A stretch of DNA of 64,000 nucleotides, taken from positions 18,171,440-18,235,439 of the forward strand of contig NC_085138.1 in assembly GCF_035046485.1 (NCBI RefSeq). The letters run 5' to 3'. The notes under the pieces were generated by a model. The model worked only from the letters and a program-made list of their open reading frames with translations, was not told the origin of the DNA and made no database searches. This DNA is from Aedes albopictus (lineage: Eukaryota; Arthropoda; Insecta; Diptera; Culicidae). Below, piece after piece: positions 23,589 to 33,002 of the stretch. Within the stretch, counting starts at the first letter, position 1. Each line of letters begins with the position of its first letter. The position numbers were made by a program, and so were the translations under genes.

Positions 23589-24302
23589 TTGTCAAGTTAA
23601 GTTTCAAACTTCTCTAGCTCGCGATCCAGAGAAGATAGAAAAGTGTCGTGTTCGGCAAAGTTCTTCAGGAAGTCAAGAGTCATCTTCTGATTAAAAATAT
23701 AGTTTGTGAATTTGACGTTAGGTGGCGCTAATTGTCATGTAAAGTTTTGAAACACTATCTCAGGATCTATAGCAGATAGAATAGTACTGTCTTCGGCAAA
23801 GTTCAACAGGAAGCCAAGAGCATTCTGGTGGTAAAACAATAAATTGGTGATTTAGCTGCTAGGAATCCATAGCAGATAGAAAAGTGTTATCTATGGCAAT
23901 TTTCTTCAGAAAGTATAGACTATAGAACAACCTGGTGATTTAACAATTAGGAGGTAGTTCGCCGCTACGTGGCGGTAATTGGCAAATAGAATTTTGAACA
24001 TCTCTATCTTGGATCCAAAGCAGGGTTGACAATCGTCGTTCTCTTCACCGCTGCGCAAAGAAAAAACAATGATAGAATAACATTGACGACTAGCTTTTTC
24101 ATTGCCGGTAAAGGGTTCCACGATGAATCCGAGGATGAACTTCAATGATAAATAGTCGACCACCAACGTTTTTTTCATCCTTTTTGTTCCTTGTAAACGA
24201 GCGGCGACCGGCCAAGGAAACGCCACTAGGAAGTAGCATTTATTGGTGTTTCAGCGCGTATGCTATTGTTGCACCGTAATAGTTCTGCTGCTTAATAGTA
24301 AT

Positions 24303-24382
24303 CCCAAGTAACACGCTTGTCACATAAGGGCGGAACAAAAACCTGCTGCTGTAACTTTTATGTGACAAGTGCGTTACTTAGG
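24303..24382. repeat. Small foldback hairpin
   Basis: CCAAGTAACACGCTTGTCAC and its near-inverse (GTGACAAGTGCGTTACTTAGG type) are separated by about 25 bases. An 80-bp near-palindrome, probably a mini-MITE. Confidence 0.7.
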
Positions 24383-24494
24383 AAGGATTGACAATTCAGA
24401 GGTGCGATGTTTGATCCCAGATGCAAACTTTTTTGTACATATATTGAAATTCATATTTGTGTGTTACTGTGCGACAACATATACTCCGTCCACA

Positions 24495-25004
24495 GACAAA
24501 CAGACGTAACACTCTTAAACATGGCTTGGCACGTGCATTTAAATATCAATTCAAATTTCATTTAATTTCCACTATCCTTCCACCAGAGGCGCTAGTGTTC
24601 GATCGTTTTGACGTTTGCCAGTGTACACGTTGCTGAATCATGCAATCGACAGTATCTCGAGCGGTTCTTCGAACAGGTGGCTGTGTGCAATAGAAATACA
24701 CTAGAACTCCAATGGCGCTATAGTCTTTTTTCCTATTTAATTAAATTAATTAGTTTTATTGTAATAATTGATTGTTTTCAAGTGTCCAGCTTGAAGAGCA
24801 TCACTTGTTTTGGTAAAAAAAAAATTGTTTGACACTTCTAGTACCGCTACTGACGCTGTAAGGGCGTGGCAAACTAGATGTTTATCATACGAACAGTCGC
24901 GACATTGGACTTCTGTGGCTAATTAATCTAATCAGTGTGCTCATGGAAAATATACCGGGCAAAAGTTTTTGATGAATTTTCTCCAAAAATTACGTCTGTT
25001 TGTC
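24495..25004. mobile_element. TIR element with GACAAACAGACGTAA ends
   Basis: GACAAACAGACGTAA at 24495 is matched by its exact inverse at 24990-25004. The 510-bp interior is AT-rich and non-coding. No clear target duplication. The left end recurs at 38123-38143 elsewhere in the window. Confidence 0.5.
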
Positions 25005-25084
25005 AGTGCTTCGTTGCTTTGCGCACTTGAGCGAAGAGCGAAACAAAACGACAAAAGATTTCATTTTTCTTAAAAATGCAAGCC

Positions 25085-25634
25085 CTTCATGCAACTAATT
25101 GTTGAATCATCAGATTGCTCTTGACTTCCTGAAGAACTTTGCCCAAGACGACCCTCTTCTATCTGCTCTGGATCCCAAGATTGAGAAGTTTGAAGCTTTA
25201 CTTGACAACTAGCGTCACCTAGCGGCGTAATCACCAACTTATTATTAATTCACTAGATAGCTCTTGATTTCCTGAAGAACTTTGCCGAAGACGACACTTC
25301 TCTATCTGCGCTGGATCGCGAGCTAGAGGCAAAATCACCACCTAACAGCGAAATCACCAACTAAATGTAACATCACAAGATTGTTCTTGACTTCCTGAAG
25401 AACTTTGCCGAAGACGACTCTCTTCTATCTGCTTTGGATTGCGAGCTAAAGAGGTTTAAGATTTTACTTAACAACTAGCGCTACCTAGCAACGAAATCAC
25501 CAACTAAATATTGAATCACCAGATAGGTTTTTACTTCGCGAAAAACTCTGACGAAGACGGCACTTTTCTATCTGATCTGGATCACGAGCTAGAGAAGTTT
25601 GAAACTTTACTTGACAACTAGCACCACCTAGCGG
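25085..25634 (-). repeat. Tandem array of ~142-bp units, reverse (right arm)
   Basis: Four units in opposite orientation to 21570-24020. By shared variants they match left units 1, 4, 6 and 7, so units were lost from this arm or gained in the other after the arms formed. The CTCF-like cores here point left (about 25205, 25331, 25475, 25618), convergent with the left row. Confidence 0.85.
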
Positions 25635-26873
25635 CGAAATCACAAACTAAATGACAGCATTGTTCCAAATCAAGTAGATCTTGAGATATCGCAAGCGATA
25701 ACTTATGAGTACTTCTACTGGCGAGTGAACATAAGCAACCACTTCTACATAGCACCTCTATCGGCCAAATCGCCAACTAATTGGATGTTAGTTCGCATTG
25801 TGTGGTAGATCTATTCTAGTGCTACAACTTTACCAAAGAAAGTATGGTGCTATCTTGTAATACTCCTGATATATTCGCTCACACCCCCAATTAGGCGAAA
25901 TCCCATAAGCTCTGGGATTCCTACAACACGGATTCCTACTGCACCCCCAAACTAACCGTGTAGTAGGAGTCTAGACTGTATTGCGTTCGTCACTGGATAG
26001 CCCGTGGTCCACCCAACAAATTTGTCGAACACACCACCTACTTAAATTATCACGTTATTGAGATACACACATATACGTTTGTACTTTTGCATTCAGTTTG
26101 TATGCACACTAGCGCCGCCTATCGGTTGAATTCCTACTTACTTGGTTCGTCACTGGATAGCCCGTAGCCCAGCCAACAACTTTGTCGAAGACACCACACA
26201 GTTAAATTATCACGTTATTGAGATATACGCATATACGTTAATACTATTGCATGTAGTTTGTATGCACACTAGCGCCGCCCAGCGATGGATTTGCCAATGA
26301 TTTAGTTCATCACTGGACAGCTCTTGACCATGCCAACAACTTTGCCGAAGATACCAAGTTTTTATAAAGCAATATCGCAAGAATATTTACAATCCTAACT
26401 ATCTCATTTTTATCAGGTACTTGCGTCTCCATCCAGCGACGGGTGGTGACGCCGCAGATGGCTGTTACCACCCTCTTCAACACACAAAACGTGCAGTGAT
26501 GCCAATTAAAGAAGTTAGAAATCATGCGAATAAAATGTCCATTGTTTCGAAATTTAATAACGCCCTTATCTTAAGTGCAACTAAAAAGTTGTCTTCTAAC
26601 AAAATGTTCCCTAATATATGCACTAAATCTTCAGGGGGGGAGCGGATTTTTAGAGATGCTTTAATGTGCCTTTTTCTTCAAAAGTTTGAAAAGTTGGATT
26701 TCCCCATACTGAAAAATTAAAATTCCCATATAAAACTTCAAGTCGATTGCGGACTAGCTTACCGATTTTTTAGAATTTTTAAATTTTGCAGGGCTTCATT
26801 TGGGTCCATTTGCAACCATTTGTGACTATTCGGGATTGTGTATTCGCAATTTTGCAAAAATCGACACGGCCTA
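25618..26873 (-). repeat. Right long inverted arm of the foldback
   Basis: Inverted, near-identical partner of 20347-21602 with constant coordinate sum 47220. It includes the mirrored 160-bp repeats (CTAGCGCCGCC at 26110 and 26269). Confidence 0.9.
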
Positions 26874-27054
26874 TACTCATTTCAACGAAATTTTCATCCG
26901 AAACAGTTGTTTTAGTAGAAGGAAGCGGAGAAGCTGAAAGTTCTCCTTTCTTTCTAACTTTGCCGCGTTTAGCGACAGTTTTGAAACCGACTTTTTTGGA
27001 AGGAAGCGGTGAATTCAAGGATTCACCCTTCCTTTTGTTCGATGATGCAACCAT
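26874..27054 (-). pseudogene. Jockey ORF1 N-terminal part
   Basis: Starts with an ATG at 27054 after the 5' UTR. The first 60 codons are Lys/Ser/Pro-rich (GESLNSPLPSKKVGFK, KGELSASPLPSTKT), as usual for the basic, low-complexity start of Jockey-clade ORF1, ending DENFVEMS at the foldback site. The frame continues at 20346 when the foldback and one TACTC are removed. Confidence 0.8.
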
Positions 27055-27338
27055 GATTTAATTAGAAGCGACCTTCCAGGAGGGTTTTTCCCTAATCGGT
27101 GTCCAAGTAGGATTACCACCGTTTCACGGAATTTGACTTCCGTAAACGGGTCCAACGAATAATCGAAGGCACGGGTCCAGGCAAGGATCGAAAAGGAATC
27201 AGTAGGTATAAATTTAGCGCTGAAAAGTGCTATTGTGGGTAGTACTGAGAAGTACTGTTGAATTGCTTTAGGTAGTAAAACTTCCTGCAGCAGAGAGAGA
27301 GCTTACGTCCGCACAGCACAAGAGTACGATGCGAACTG
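27055..27338 (-). promoter_or_regulatory. 5' UTR / internal promoter region of the Jockey element
   Basis: The 284 bases between the 5' boundary (CAGTTCGCATCGTACTC at the start on the minus strand) and the ORF1 ATG. Jockey-clade elements carry an internal promoter at their first bases. The presence of this full 5' end implies the insertion was not 5'-truncated. Confidence 0.6.
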
Positions 27339-27351
27339 AGCCAATTCGAAG
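27339..27351. repeat. Target-site duplication of Jockey insertion (right)
   Basis: AGCCAATTCGAAG, identical to 12233-12245. Confidence 0.92.
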
Positions 27352-28042
27352 TCGTTTGGGTTCTCCATAGTGATGGGCTGCCACAGCAGTCCACGATTTG
27401 GTTCACGATCAATCGCTTCTACAGGGATCTCGTCGATTACGATGAGGTACAGTAGCGGCGATAGTACACATCCTTGTCTCACTCCAGCAACGACCCAGAT
27501 GGGGACAAGACACCGGTGTGCAGACTCTGCACGAAAATGCCCTGTACTGTGCTTCAATGAGGCCGATGATTTTTTCAGGGAGACCCTTGCGCCTGAGGGC
27601 TTCCCACATGTTTTCGTGATTGAGACGGTCGAAAGCTTTTTCGTAATCAATGAACACCAGGTAGCGAGATTTTTGGAATTCATTGATTTGATCCAGGATG
27701 ATATATGGTGCACATAGGATTGTCCGGCAGGGAATCCTGCTTGCTGACGGTGGAGAGTTGCGTCAATCTTCTCCTGTATCCGGTTAAAGATTACTTTGCA
27801 GAGGAATTTGAGAACGATGCACAGCAACATGATACTTCGCCAATCATCGCATACAGTCAGGCCACCTTTCTTGGGCACCGTTATTGTGGTCGTGGTTGAA
27901 ACCCGAAGTTTCCCTACACGCGACAATCGAGTTTTCTCCAATCCCATAGGTGAAACCTAACGTCGGACGTAGTGCGCTGGGCAGTGGATCTGGCCCTCTA
28001 TCCAGCGCACTTTGGCCGACATACGTCCAACGCACGGTTTGC

Positions 28043-28825
28043 TTAGCTTAGCTTAGACTGACTGCACACATCTTTGGTTGCTATTCCGTGATTGACCCGA
28101 ACCAATGACAGTTGCACAATGAATCAACTGAATAATTGACTGGGAGTGGTCAATATTCTCACTGTGCACGCTTCAGAGACTCTCTTTAACAGTACAATAA
28201 CGGCACCGGCCACGTCCTTGCAGTCAGGTTGGAAGAGGGAAGGAATATTAGTAACAACCTTTGCTAAGTGAAGGCCCGCGTTTACCGCTGCGACTCCACC
28301 AAAGGCTGCAAGAAGGGGTGTTTGTTAGTAGGAAAGGTATCGTTGGGTATGGATTCACTTTGATGAGTAATATGACCTTCGTGTCATGCTGATTGCCGCG
28401 CTATTGTTTGCTTTACGCGGAAAGCAAACAATCGACCACCCGCATCAGGTGGTCGCTTATGATTTACTGTAATTGACGCGACAAAATATGCAATCTAACA
28501 CGCTATTATTCGCTCCACTCGGAAAGCAAACAAGCGATCACCCACGTCAGGTGGTCACTTAATATTTCGAATCGAACCGCGGAAGCTAGTCGCCAAATAT
28601 TTAACTGCAAATGACACGACCGAACATGCAAGCTGACGCACTATTGTTCACTTCATATGAGAAGCAAACAACTGATCACCCACGTCAGGTGATCGTTCAG
28701 TGTTGCTACAAAAGACGCGACACAACGAAATGCTCATTTCCGAATAGGGAAAAAGAAAAAACGAACGACCGAAGCAAAAGCGCGCGACACCGGCACCCGG
28801 ACGAAATCCCATCACACACTGATCC
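28043..28825 (-). mobile_element. 5'-truncated retroelement with (GCTAA)n tail, 22-bp target duplication
   Basis: The insertion is flanked by ATACGTYCAACGCACGGTTT-type repeats (28021-28042 and 28826-28847, one mismatch in 22 bp). The left edge begins TTAGCTTAGCTTAG, which on the minus strand is a GCTAA-repeat tail, as in LINEs that end in short tandem repeats. No ORF remains. It contains three hairpin repeats (28400-28720). Confidence 0.7.
28400..28720 (+). repeat. Three hairpin-bearing repeats
   Basis: Three diverged copies of a module with CTATTGTT, GAAGCAAACAA and a hairpin such as GACCACC-CGCATCA-GGTGGTC, near 28404, 28501 and 28641. All three retain stem complementarity (one with GATCACC/GGTGATC), which may mean compensatory change. 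Confidence 0.65.
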
Positions 28826-29903
28826 ATACGTTCAACGCACGGTTTGCGAGAAAAATCGATTTTCGAGTGTCAAAAATACCGATTTTCAACTGCACGAGCA
28901 ATACTAAGACGGCTTGCATCCAGTCGACCGGAAATGTCGCGGTTTCCCATATGATGCTGAATAATTGATGCAGCAGTTACTACAGATACTATGAAGTCAG
29001 TTTTCAGCATCTCGGCTGATATTGGATCGACCCCCGGGGCTCTGTTCGATTTCATGCTACGGATGGCTGTTTCTATCTTCTGCACTGATGGAGCTTCGGT
29101 GTTGACACGTGTAATACGTCGAACTCTTGGCAGATCATGCTGAGGTGTTGATGGCATAGCCGACACTTGAAAAAGGTTTCCAAAGTGCTCGAACCAGCGT
29201 TCCAACTAGTCAGCCGGGTCGGTCAATAGCTATCCAGATGTGTCTTTCACGGCCATCGTAGCTTTCATCTTGGTCCCACTAAGGCGACGTGAAACATCGT
29301 AGAGGAGACGGATGTCACCGGCTTTCTCGCAATCTTCGGCAAGGGAGTCCACCTATGCTCTTTTGAACATGATCGTTTCACTTCCTTCTATAGAGCGCTG
29401 ACGGGCTACGGCCATGGCTCCTCGTGTTTTCTCTCGCTCTACCGCGGCTTTGGCGTTCCTTCGCTTCTTTATTTAAGATCCACTGCTTTCCCGGGGTCCG
29501 TAGTTCACCCAAATTGTTCTCGCCGGTGGCGATAAAGGCGTTCTTGATTGCGCTTCATTGATCTTCTACGCTTCTACCTCCCGGAGTGTCTGCAGCACGG
29601 TTCTCTAGCTCCTCGACAAAGGACCGTTTCACCGTAGCGTCTTCTAGCCGGCATGTGTTGAACCGGCGCACGATTTTCTCCTCCTGTCGATGGATCCTTG
29701 CAATGCGTAGCCGAATCCAGGGATGGAAAATATTGAGGATTGCAGCTGAGCAGACACAAACGCAAAGCACGGTTTGATGGCTTCATAGTCCCAATATATA
29801 ATAAAAGTAATTTATAGATTATTCGGCGTACAAGTCCTGTCACGTGTTCTGTTTGATTTTATGTTGCATATCTATATATAAAATAATTGATGAAAGAAGG
29901 TAT

Positions 29904-30068
29904 GGGGATGTCCATTAATTACGTAAGGGTTTATGGGGGGAGGGGGGGGTTTGAAAAATCTTACGTGCCATACATTTTTTTTGGGTTCTCATACAAAAAA
30001 TCTTACAAGGGGGGGAGGGGGTGTCGAAAAATCGCTAAAATTCCCTTACGTAATTAATGGACAGCCCC
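29904..30068. mobile_element. 165-bp MITE, ends GGGGMTGTCCATTAATTACG
   Basis: Inverted ends GGGGATGTCCATTAATTACG and its inverse with GGGGCTGTCC, flanked by TAT on both sides. The inside has two G-rich tracts on the same strand (29935-29950, 30010-30022). Non-coding. The same type of end is, from memory, common in insect genomes. Confidence 0.75.
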
Positions 30069-30099
30069 TATGATGAAGGGTAAAATCCTCAAGAAAATT

Positions 30100-31540
30100 C
30101 TGATTAGAGTTCTTAAAGTTAGACAATTGAAGAAAAACATCAAATTACAGAACATGTATTTCATTGTAACTTTTCCGAAAAGCTTCTCTCAATCTATCAT
30201 GTAAACCGCTTTCAGTATCCAACTGAGAACCACTTCTCTTTATGCGTATTTAACCGACGTGACCCTCGACGATCAATTTTCGGCCGTCGACGTGTCTGCA
30301 ATGACCCGACGATCTTCGCAAATAAATTGCGCTCTGCCAACCACCGCAACGGTGTTCGCCTCAAGGGACTGATGAAAATCTGATGCCGTTGTTGGTTGAC
30401 TCCACTCACGACAGTAACGTATATCATACGCGTGAAAGGAACAGCCGACCTTGAGCCGGAAAATTTCCGTCTTCTTCAAGAGGGGGGCAAACCGGCGGAA
30501 TGCACTTAACCAAGCAAATCGTCTCAAATTTCGGTCCATTTCGAGCGGCGGCACTGGGTCTCATCGGTAATGCATACATCTCCATACCTGGGTGTAATTT
30601 AATTAGCAACGTTTCCTCATCCACCTCGCGTCACTGCGGTTCGCTATGGGAAGTATCAAATTCGCTTCCAATGCAGTGTAGGTATATGAGCTCGCGCGTT
30701 GCCACCATCGAAGCTTCCGAGTGGAGATCCAGTGTCGTGCTGATCGGGGCTCCTATCATCATGACCCATCGCCTCGTTGATTGCGGAATTTACGGCTACT
30801 AACCACTTTCGATGCTGTAAGTTACCACCTGTGATGCGTCGTCGTCGCCGTTGTCGTTGTCCAACCGAGAGCGAGCATCTTCCCAAAAGCGTGCTTGTAA
30901 TAAAGTGCATAAAGATTGAATTTTAAACCACCTCCGTTCAGCACCCTGCTGGCTGACTGGCTGGCGCACCAGAGAAACTGAAACAAACGAGTGCCCTGCA
31001 ACAATTGCGACCAACAACGATGCGATGATGGCGGTGGTAAGGTAGAGAGACTCGTGCATGCTGAGAACGATTGACCAAACTGAAACTGAAGCACTACTCT
31101 GTACACCGGCGCGCTGGCTGAGCTTTTTGTGTGTGAGGAATTGCCGCTTACAACATTAGATCGTTGTTGGATGTTTCCGAGGAGCTAACTGTGCGGACGA
31201 TGATGAATGGTCCACTTGCATATGTTTATGATGTTCATGTAGCCTCGTGGCTGCTGTAGCAGCAGCAGTACCAGCAAAGGTGACCGAAGACGAAGTTTCG
31301 GAAACCAGAGGAATTAAGAGCCACACTTGTGCCTTGTGTTGACGGTGTCGTTTCTGTGTGGGAAAAACATCGAGCCGAGCAATTTGGAGTTGTCAGATTA
31401 CCGAAATTGGAAACATAATTGCATGGATAGTTGTCAATGGAAGTGACAACTGGAGCGTTTGAACTTACAGGTATAACTTCATGATTTTTACAGCAATATA
31501 GTGTTGTGAATCTCTGCAGTAACGAGATGCGAAATTGAGT
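30100..31540. other. Non-repetitive island, possible host sequence
   Basis: About 1.4 kb with balanced composition and no recognised repeat. Several 60-115-codon frames overlap on both strands without a known domain. One of them has a signal-peptide-like start (see 30829-31106). If any host gene lies in this window, this is the most likely place. Confidence 0.35.
30829..31106 (-). CDS. Candidate first exon of a secreted protein (speculative)
   Basis: On the minus strand an ATG at 31059 opens a frame whose first 22 residues look like a signal peptide: MHESLYLTTAIIASLLVAIVAG, that is, a polar start, a long Leu/Ile/Ala/Val core and small residues before a likely cut. It is preceded by a TTCAGTTT-type initiator-like word near 31090. 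The frame continues to a stop at 30799. A possible splice donor (CAG|GTGGTAAC) at 30829 would end an exon of about 77 codons with an acidic DNDNGDDD stretch. I do not recognise the family and find no downstream exon with confidence. It could equally be a chance frame. Confidence 0.22.
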
Positions 31541-31544
31541 TACC

Positions 31545-31815
31545 TTCTTCAACTTCTTCTTGGTGCAAAGTCCCCACTGAGACAAACCCTGTTTCTCATC
31601 TTAGTGCTTTGTATGGGTACTTATGAACTGAGAGTTTTCTCTGCTAAAAATTATTTTGCATGTATGGCGGGTACAAAGATATGCTATGCCCAAACAACAA
31701 ATTAAGGAAATTTCCATTGCAAAAATTTATTGAACCGACCTGGAATCGAATCCGTCACCCACAGCAAGATCATGCTGAATACCCACGCGTTTACAGCTTT
31801 GGCTATATGGGTTCC
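31545..31815 (-). repeat. tRNA-derived SINE with AAG-type tail
   Basis: On the minus strand from 31815: a tRNA-like head with an A-box-like TAGCCAAAGCTGTAAACG, and a B box GGATTCGATTCC at 31741-31752 (inverse of GGAATCGAATCC). Then a body containing TACCCGCCATACATGC and CAGTGGGGACTTTGCACC, ending in a GAAGAAGTTGAAGAAG tail near 31550. This is the classical layout of RNA polymerase III-driven SINEs. The body resembles SINEs that are abundant in Aedes (from memory). Confidence 0.72.
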
Positions 31816-32000
31816 TGTTATTGAATTGTTTATCAATATATTTAAAAAAAATGGTCAATGGAAATGTTGAATATCTTCAAAAGAACAACACAGATTTTAT
31901 GATTGCTTCCGTCACTCACAGTTCCTATACAAACACGCCATGAATAGTCTTTAGAGCTCATTGCTTGTGTACTACATTTTCCTATAAATTTTCCTCGTTC

Positions 32001-32066
32001 CCGTGGAGCAGTTGGTTGGTCACATGTTCGCTTCATAAGCGGATGGTCCTACCTCGGTACGTTCAA
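32001..32066 (+). repeat. tRNA-like SINE head with CAT anticodon loop
   Basis: CCGTGGAGCAGTTGGTTGGT supplies the acceptor, D-arm and A-box-like part. CGC-TTCATAA-GCG forms an anticodon arm whose loop reads CAT in the anticodon place. The T-arm/B box (CCTACCTCGGTACGTTC) is degraded. It is therefore a tRNA-Met-like SINE or tRNA relic and not a working tRNA. Confidence 0.55.
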
Positions 32067-32763
32067 TTTTCCCTTCTCCCAAAATCCTTACGTCCTCGTA
32101 TTTCGTATATCAATTGAAAACTGTATGGGATATACCTAATACAGGGAAAACTACTTTTTTGCATATAAATACCTCATGAGGGCCTTAATTTTTCTCAAAT
32201 TGTGTAACCGACAATGATAAAATATATCCTGCTTTCTGCTCTGCACGCCATCTTGTGCCAATAGTGAATACCAACTTCGCAGGGTTGTTGTCCCGCATTG
32301 TTGCAACATGCCCTGCCGACCGTATCCTTCCGGCTTTGATCACCTTCTGGATTCTGGGTTTGCCGTAAAGTGCAGCGAGCTCGTGGTTCATGCTTCTGCG
32401 CCCCACACCATTCTCCTGCACATCGCCGGAGAACGTCTTAAGCACGCGTGGTTCGAAAACTCCGAGTACTTGCAGGTCCTCCTCGTGCATTGTCCGTTGA
32501 GGGCCACCGGTCTTATTAGCGTGTTGTTCATGCTGCAATTTGGTGCGTGGGTGAATTTTTGTCGACCTTTCTTCTGGAGCGCATAGTAGGTACGACTGCC
32601 ACTGATGATGTGCCTTTGTATTTCACGGCTAGCATTGTTGTCAACCATCAGTAAGAATCCGAGGTAGACGAGTTCTTCCACCACCTCAAAAGCATCCCCG
32701 TCTATCGTGACATTACTACCTTGGCGGACTTCGCGTTTCAGGCGGGTGTACAGTTATGCCACC

Positions 32764-33002
32764 TGTGGGGTGTATGGTGCTAATTGAGTACTTTCATATT
32801 ACCGTGTATATGGCACAGCCTCATGTTGGTGCTGACAGCCGAATGAAACCCGACGTCGATTGACTGATCGGATCAAGCAGCAAGCGTGCCGATACGACAC
32901 AGCCGCTTCCTTGACGGCGACACCGAACGCGACGGACGTGATTGACTAACGTGAACGGTACCACGGAGTTCTCACCCGGAGGCACAGGACCGAACCCCCA
33001 CA
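32764..33002. mobile_element. Short TIR element in LINE RT region
   Basis: A 239-bp insertion that splits the RT sequence just after motif C. The ends TGTGGGGTGT and TGTGGGGGTT (inverse) face inward, and CCACC flanks both sides (32759-32763, 33003-33007). The TIR is short, so the exact ends are provisional. Confidence 0.55.

Larger units (their letters stand above)
21570..24020 (+). repeat. Tandem array of ~142-bp units, forward
   Basis: About eleven units before 23016 and four decayed ones after 23589. Each has a core CCGCTAGGTGGCGCTAG, TTGTCAAGTAAAGTTTCAAA, CTCGCGATCCAGAGCAGATA, and GTCGTCTTCGGCAAAGTTCT words. Period is 137-147 bp, with one 124-bp unit. The array is interrupted by a hAT-like insertion. 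Confidence 0.9.
20347..26873. mobile_element. 6.5-kb foldback element with long TIRs and 5-bp target duplication
   Basis: The ends TAGGCCGTGTCGATTTTTGC face inward and are flanked by TACTC on both sides. The arms are collinear without net indels from the tips to 21602/25618: every checked landmark pair sums to coordinate 47220. They encode identical shadow peptides, so the arms are nearly identical. Inward lie arrays of about 142-bp units in opposite orientation, then a 2-kb centre. No transposase is seen, so it must be non-autonomous. Removing it with one TACTC restores a continuous Jockey ORF1 frame. A 5-bp duplication with a TAGG start does not match a superfamily I can name. Confidence 0.88.
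12246..27338 (-). mobile_element. Jockey-clade (Juan-like) non-LTR retrotransposon, disrupted
   Basis: A minus-strand element bounded by a perfect 13-bp duplication. The 3' end is at 12246 with a poly-A run (T-run on plus) preceded by AATAAA. The 5' end is at 27338. It spans 15,093 bp, but removing the pogo-like insertion (3,887 bp + TA) and the foldback (6,527 bp + TACTC) gives 4,672 bp, the size expected for a full-length Jockey/Juan element. Parts in order: 5' UTR (27338-27055), ORF1 start (27054-26874), ORF1 continuation (20346-19776), endonuclease (19775-18994), RT (15104-13299), 3' UTR (13298-12246). ORF1 and the endonuclease carry stops, frameshifts and apparent deletions, so the copy was dead or dying before or after the nested hits. 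Confidence 0.88.
27352..29765 (-). pseudogene. RTE/CR1-like LINE copy B, endonuclease C-term and RT
   Basis: Minus-strand LINE of the same family as copy A. From 29765 downward: end of the endonuclease and basic linker (LRIARIHRQEEKIVRRFN, VKRSFVEELENRAA), the RWFEHFGNLFQV segment (29200), SMKSNRAPGVDPISAEML (29080), then an insertion (28043-28825). The RT fingers follow (VPKKGGLTVCDDWRSIMLL near 27860), motif A FIDYEKAFDRLNHENMWEAL (27650), motif B GVRQGCVLSPLLYLIVIDE (27480), and RGLLWQPITMEN (27380) up to the Jockey insertion in motif C. The 3' part continues at 12245-11526. Several frameshifts. The 5' end stops inside the endonuclease, so the copy is 5' truncated. Confidence 0.85.
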
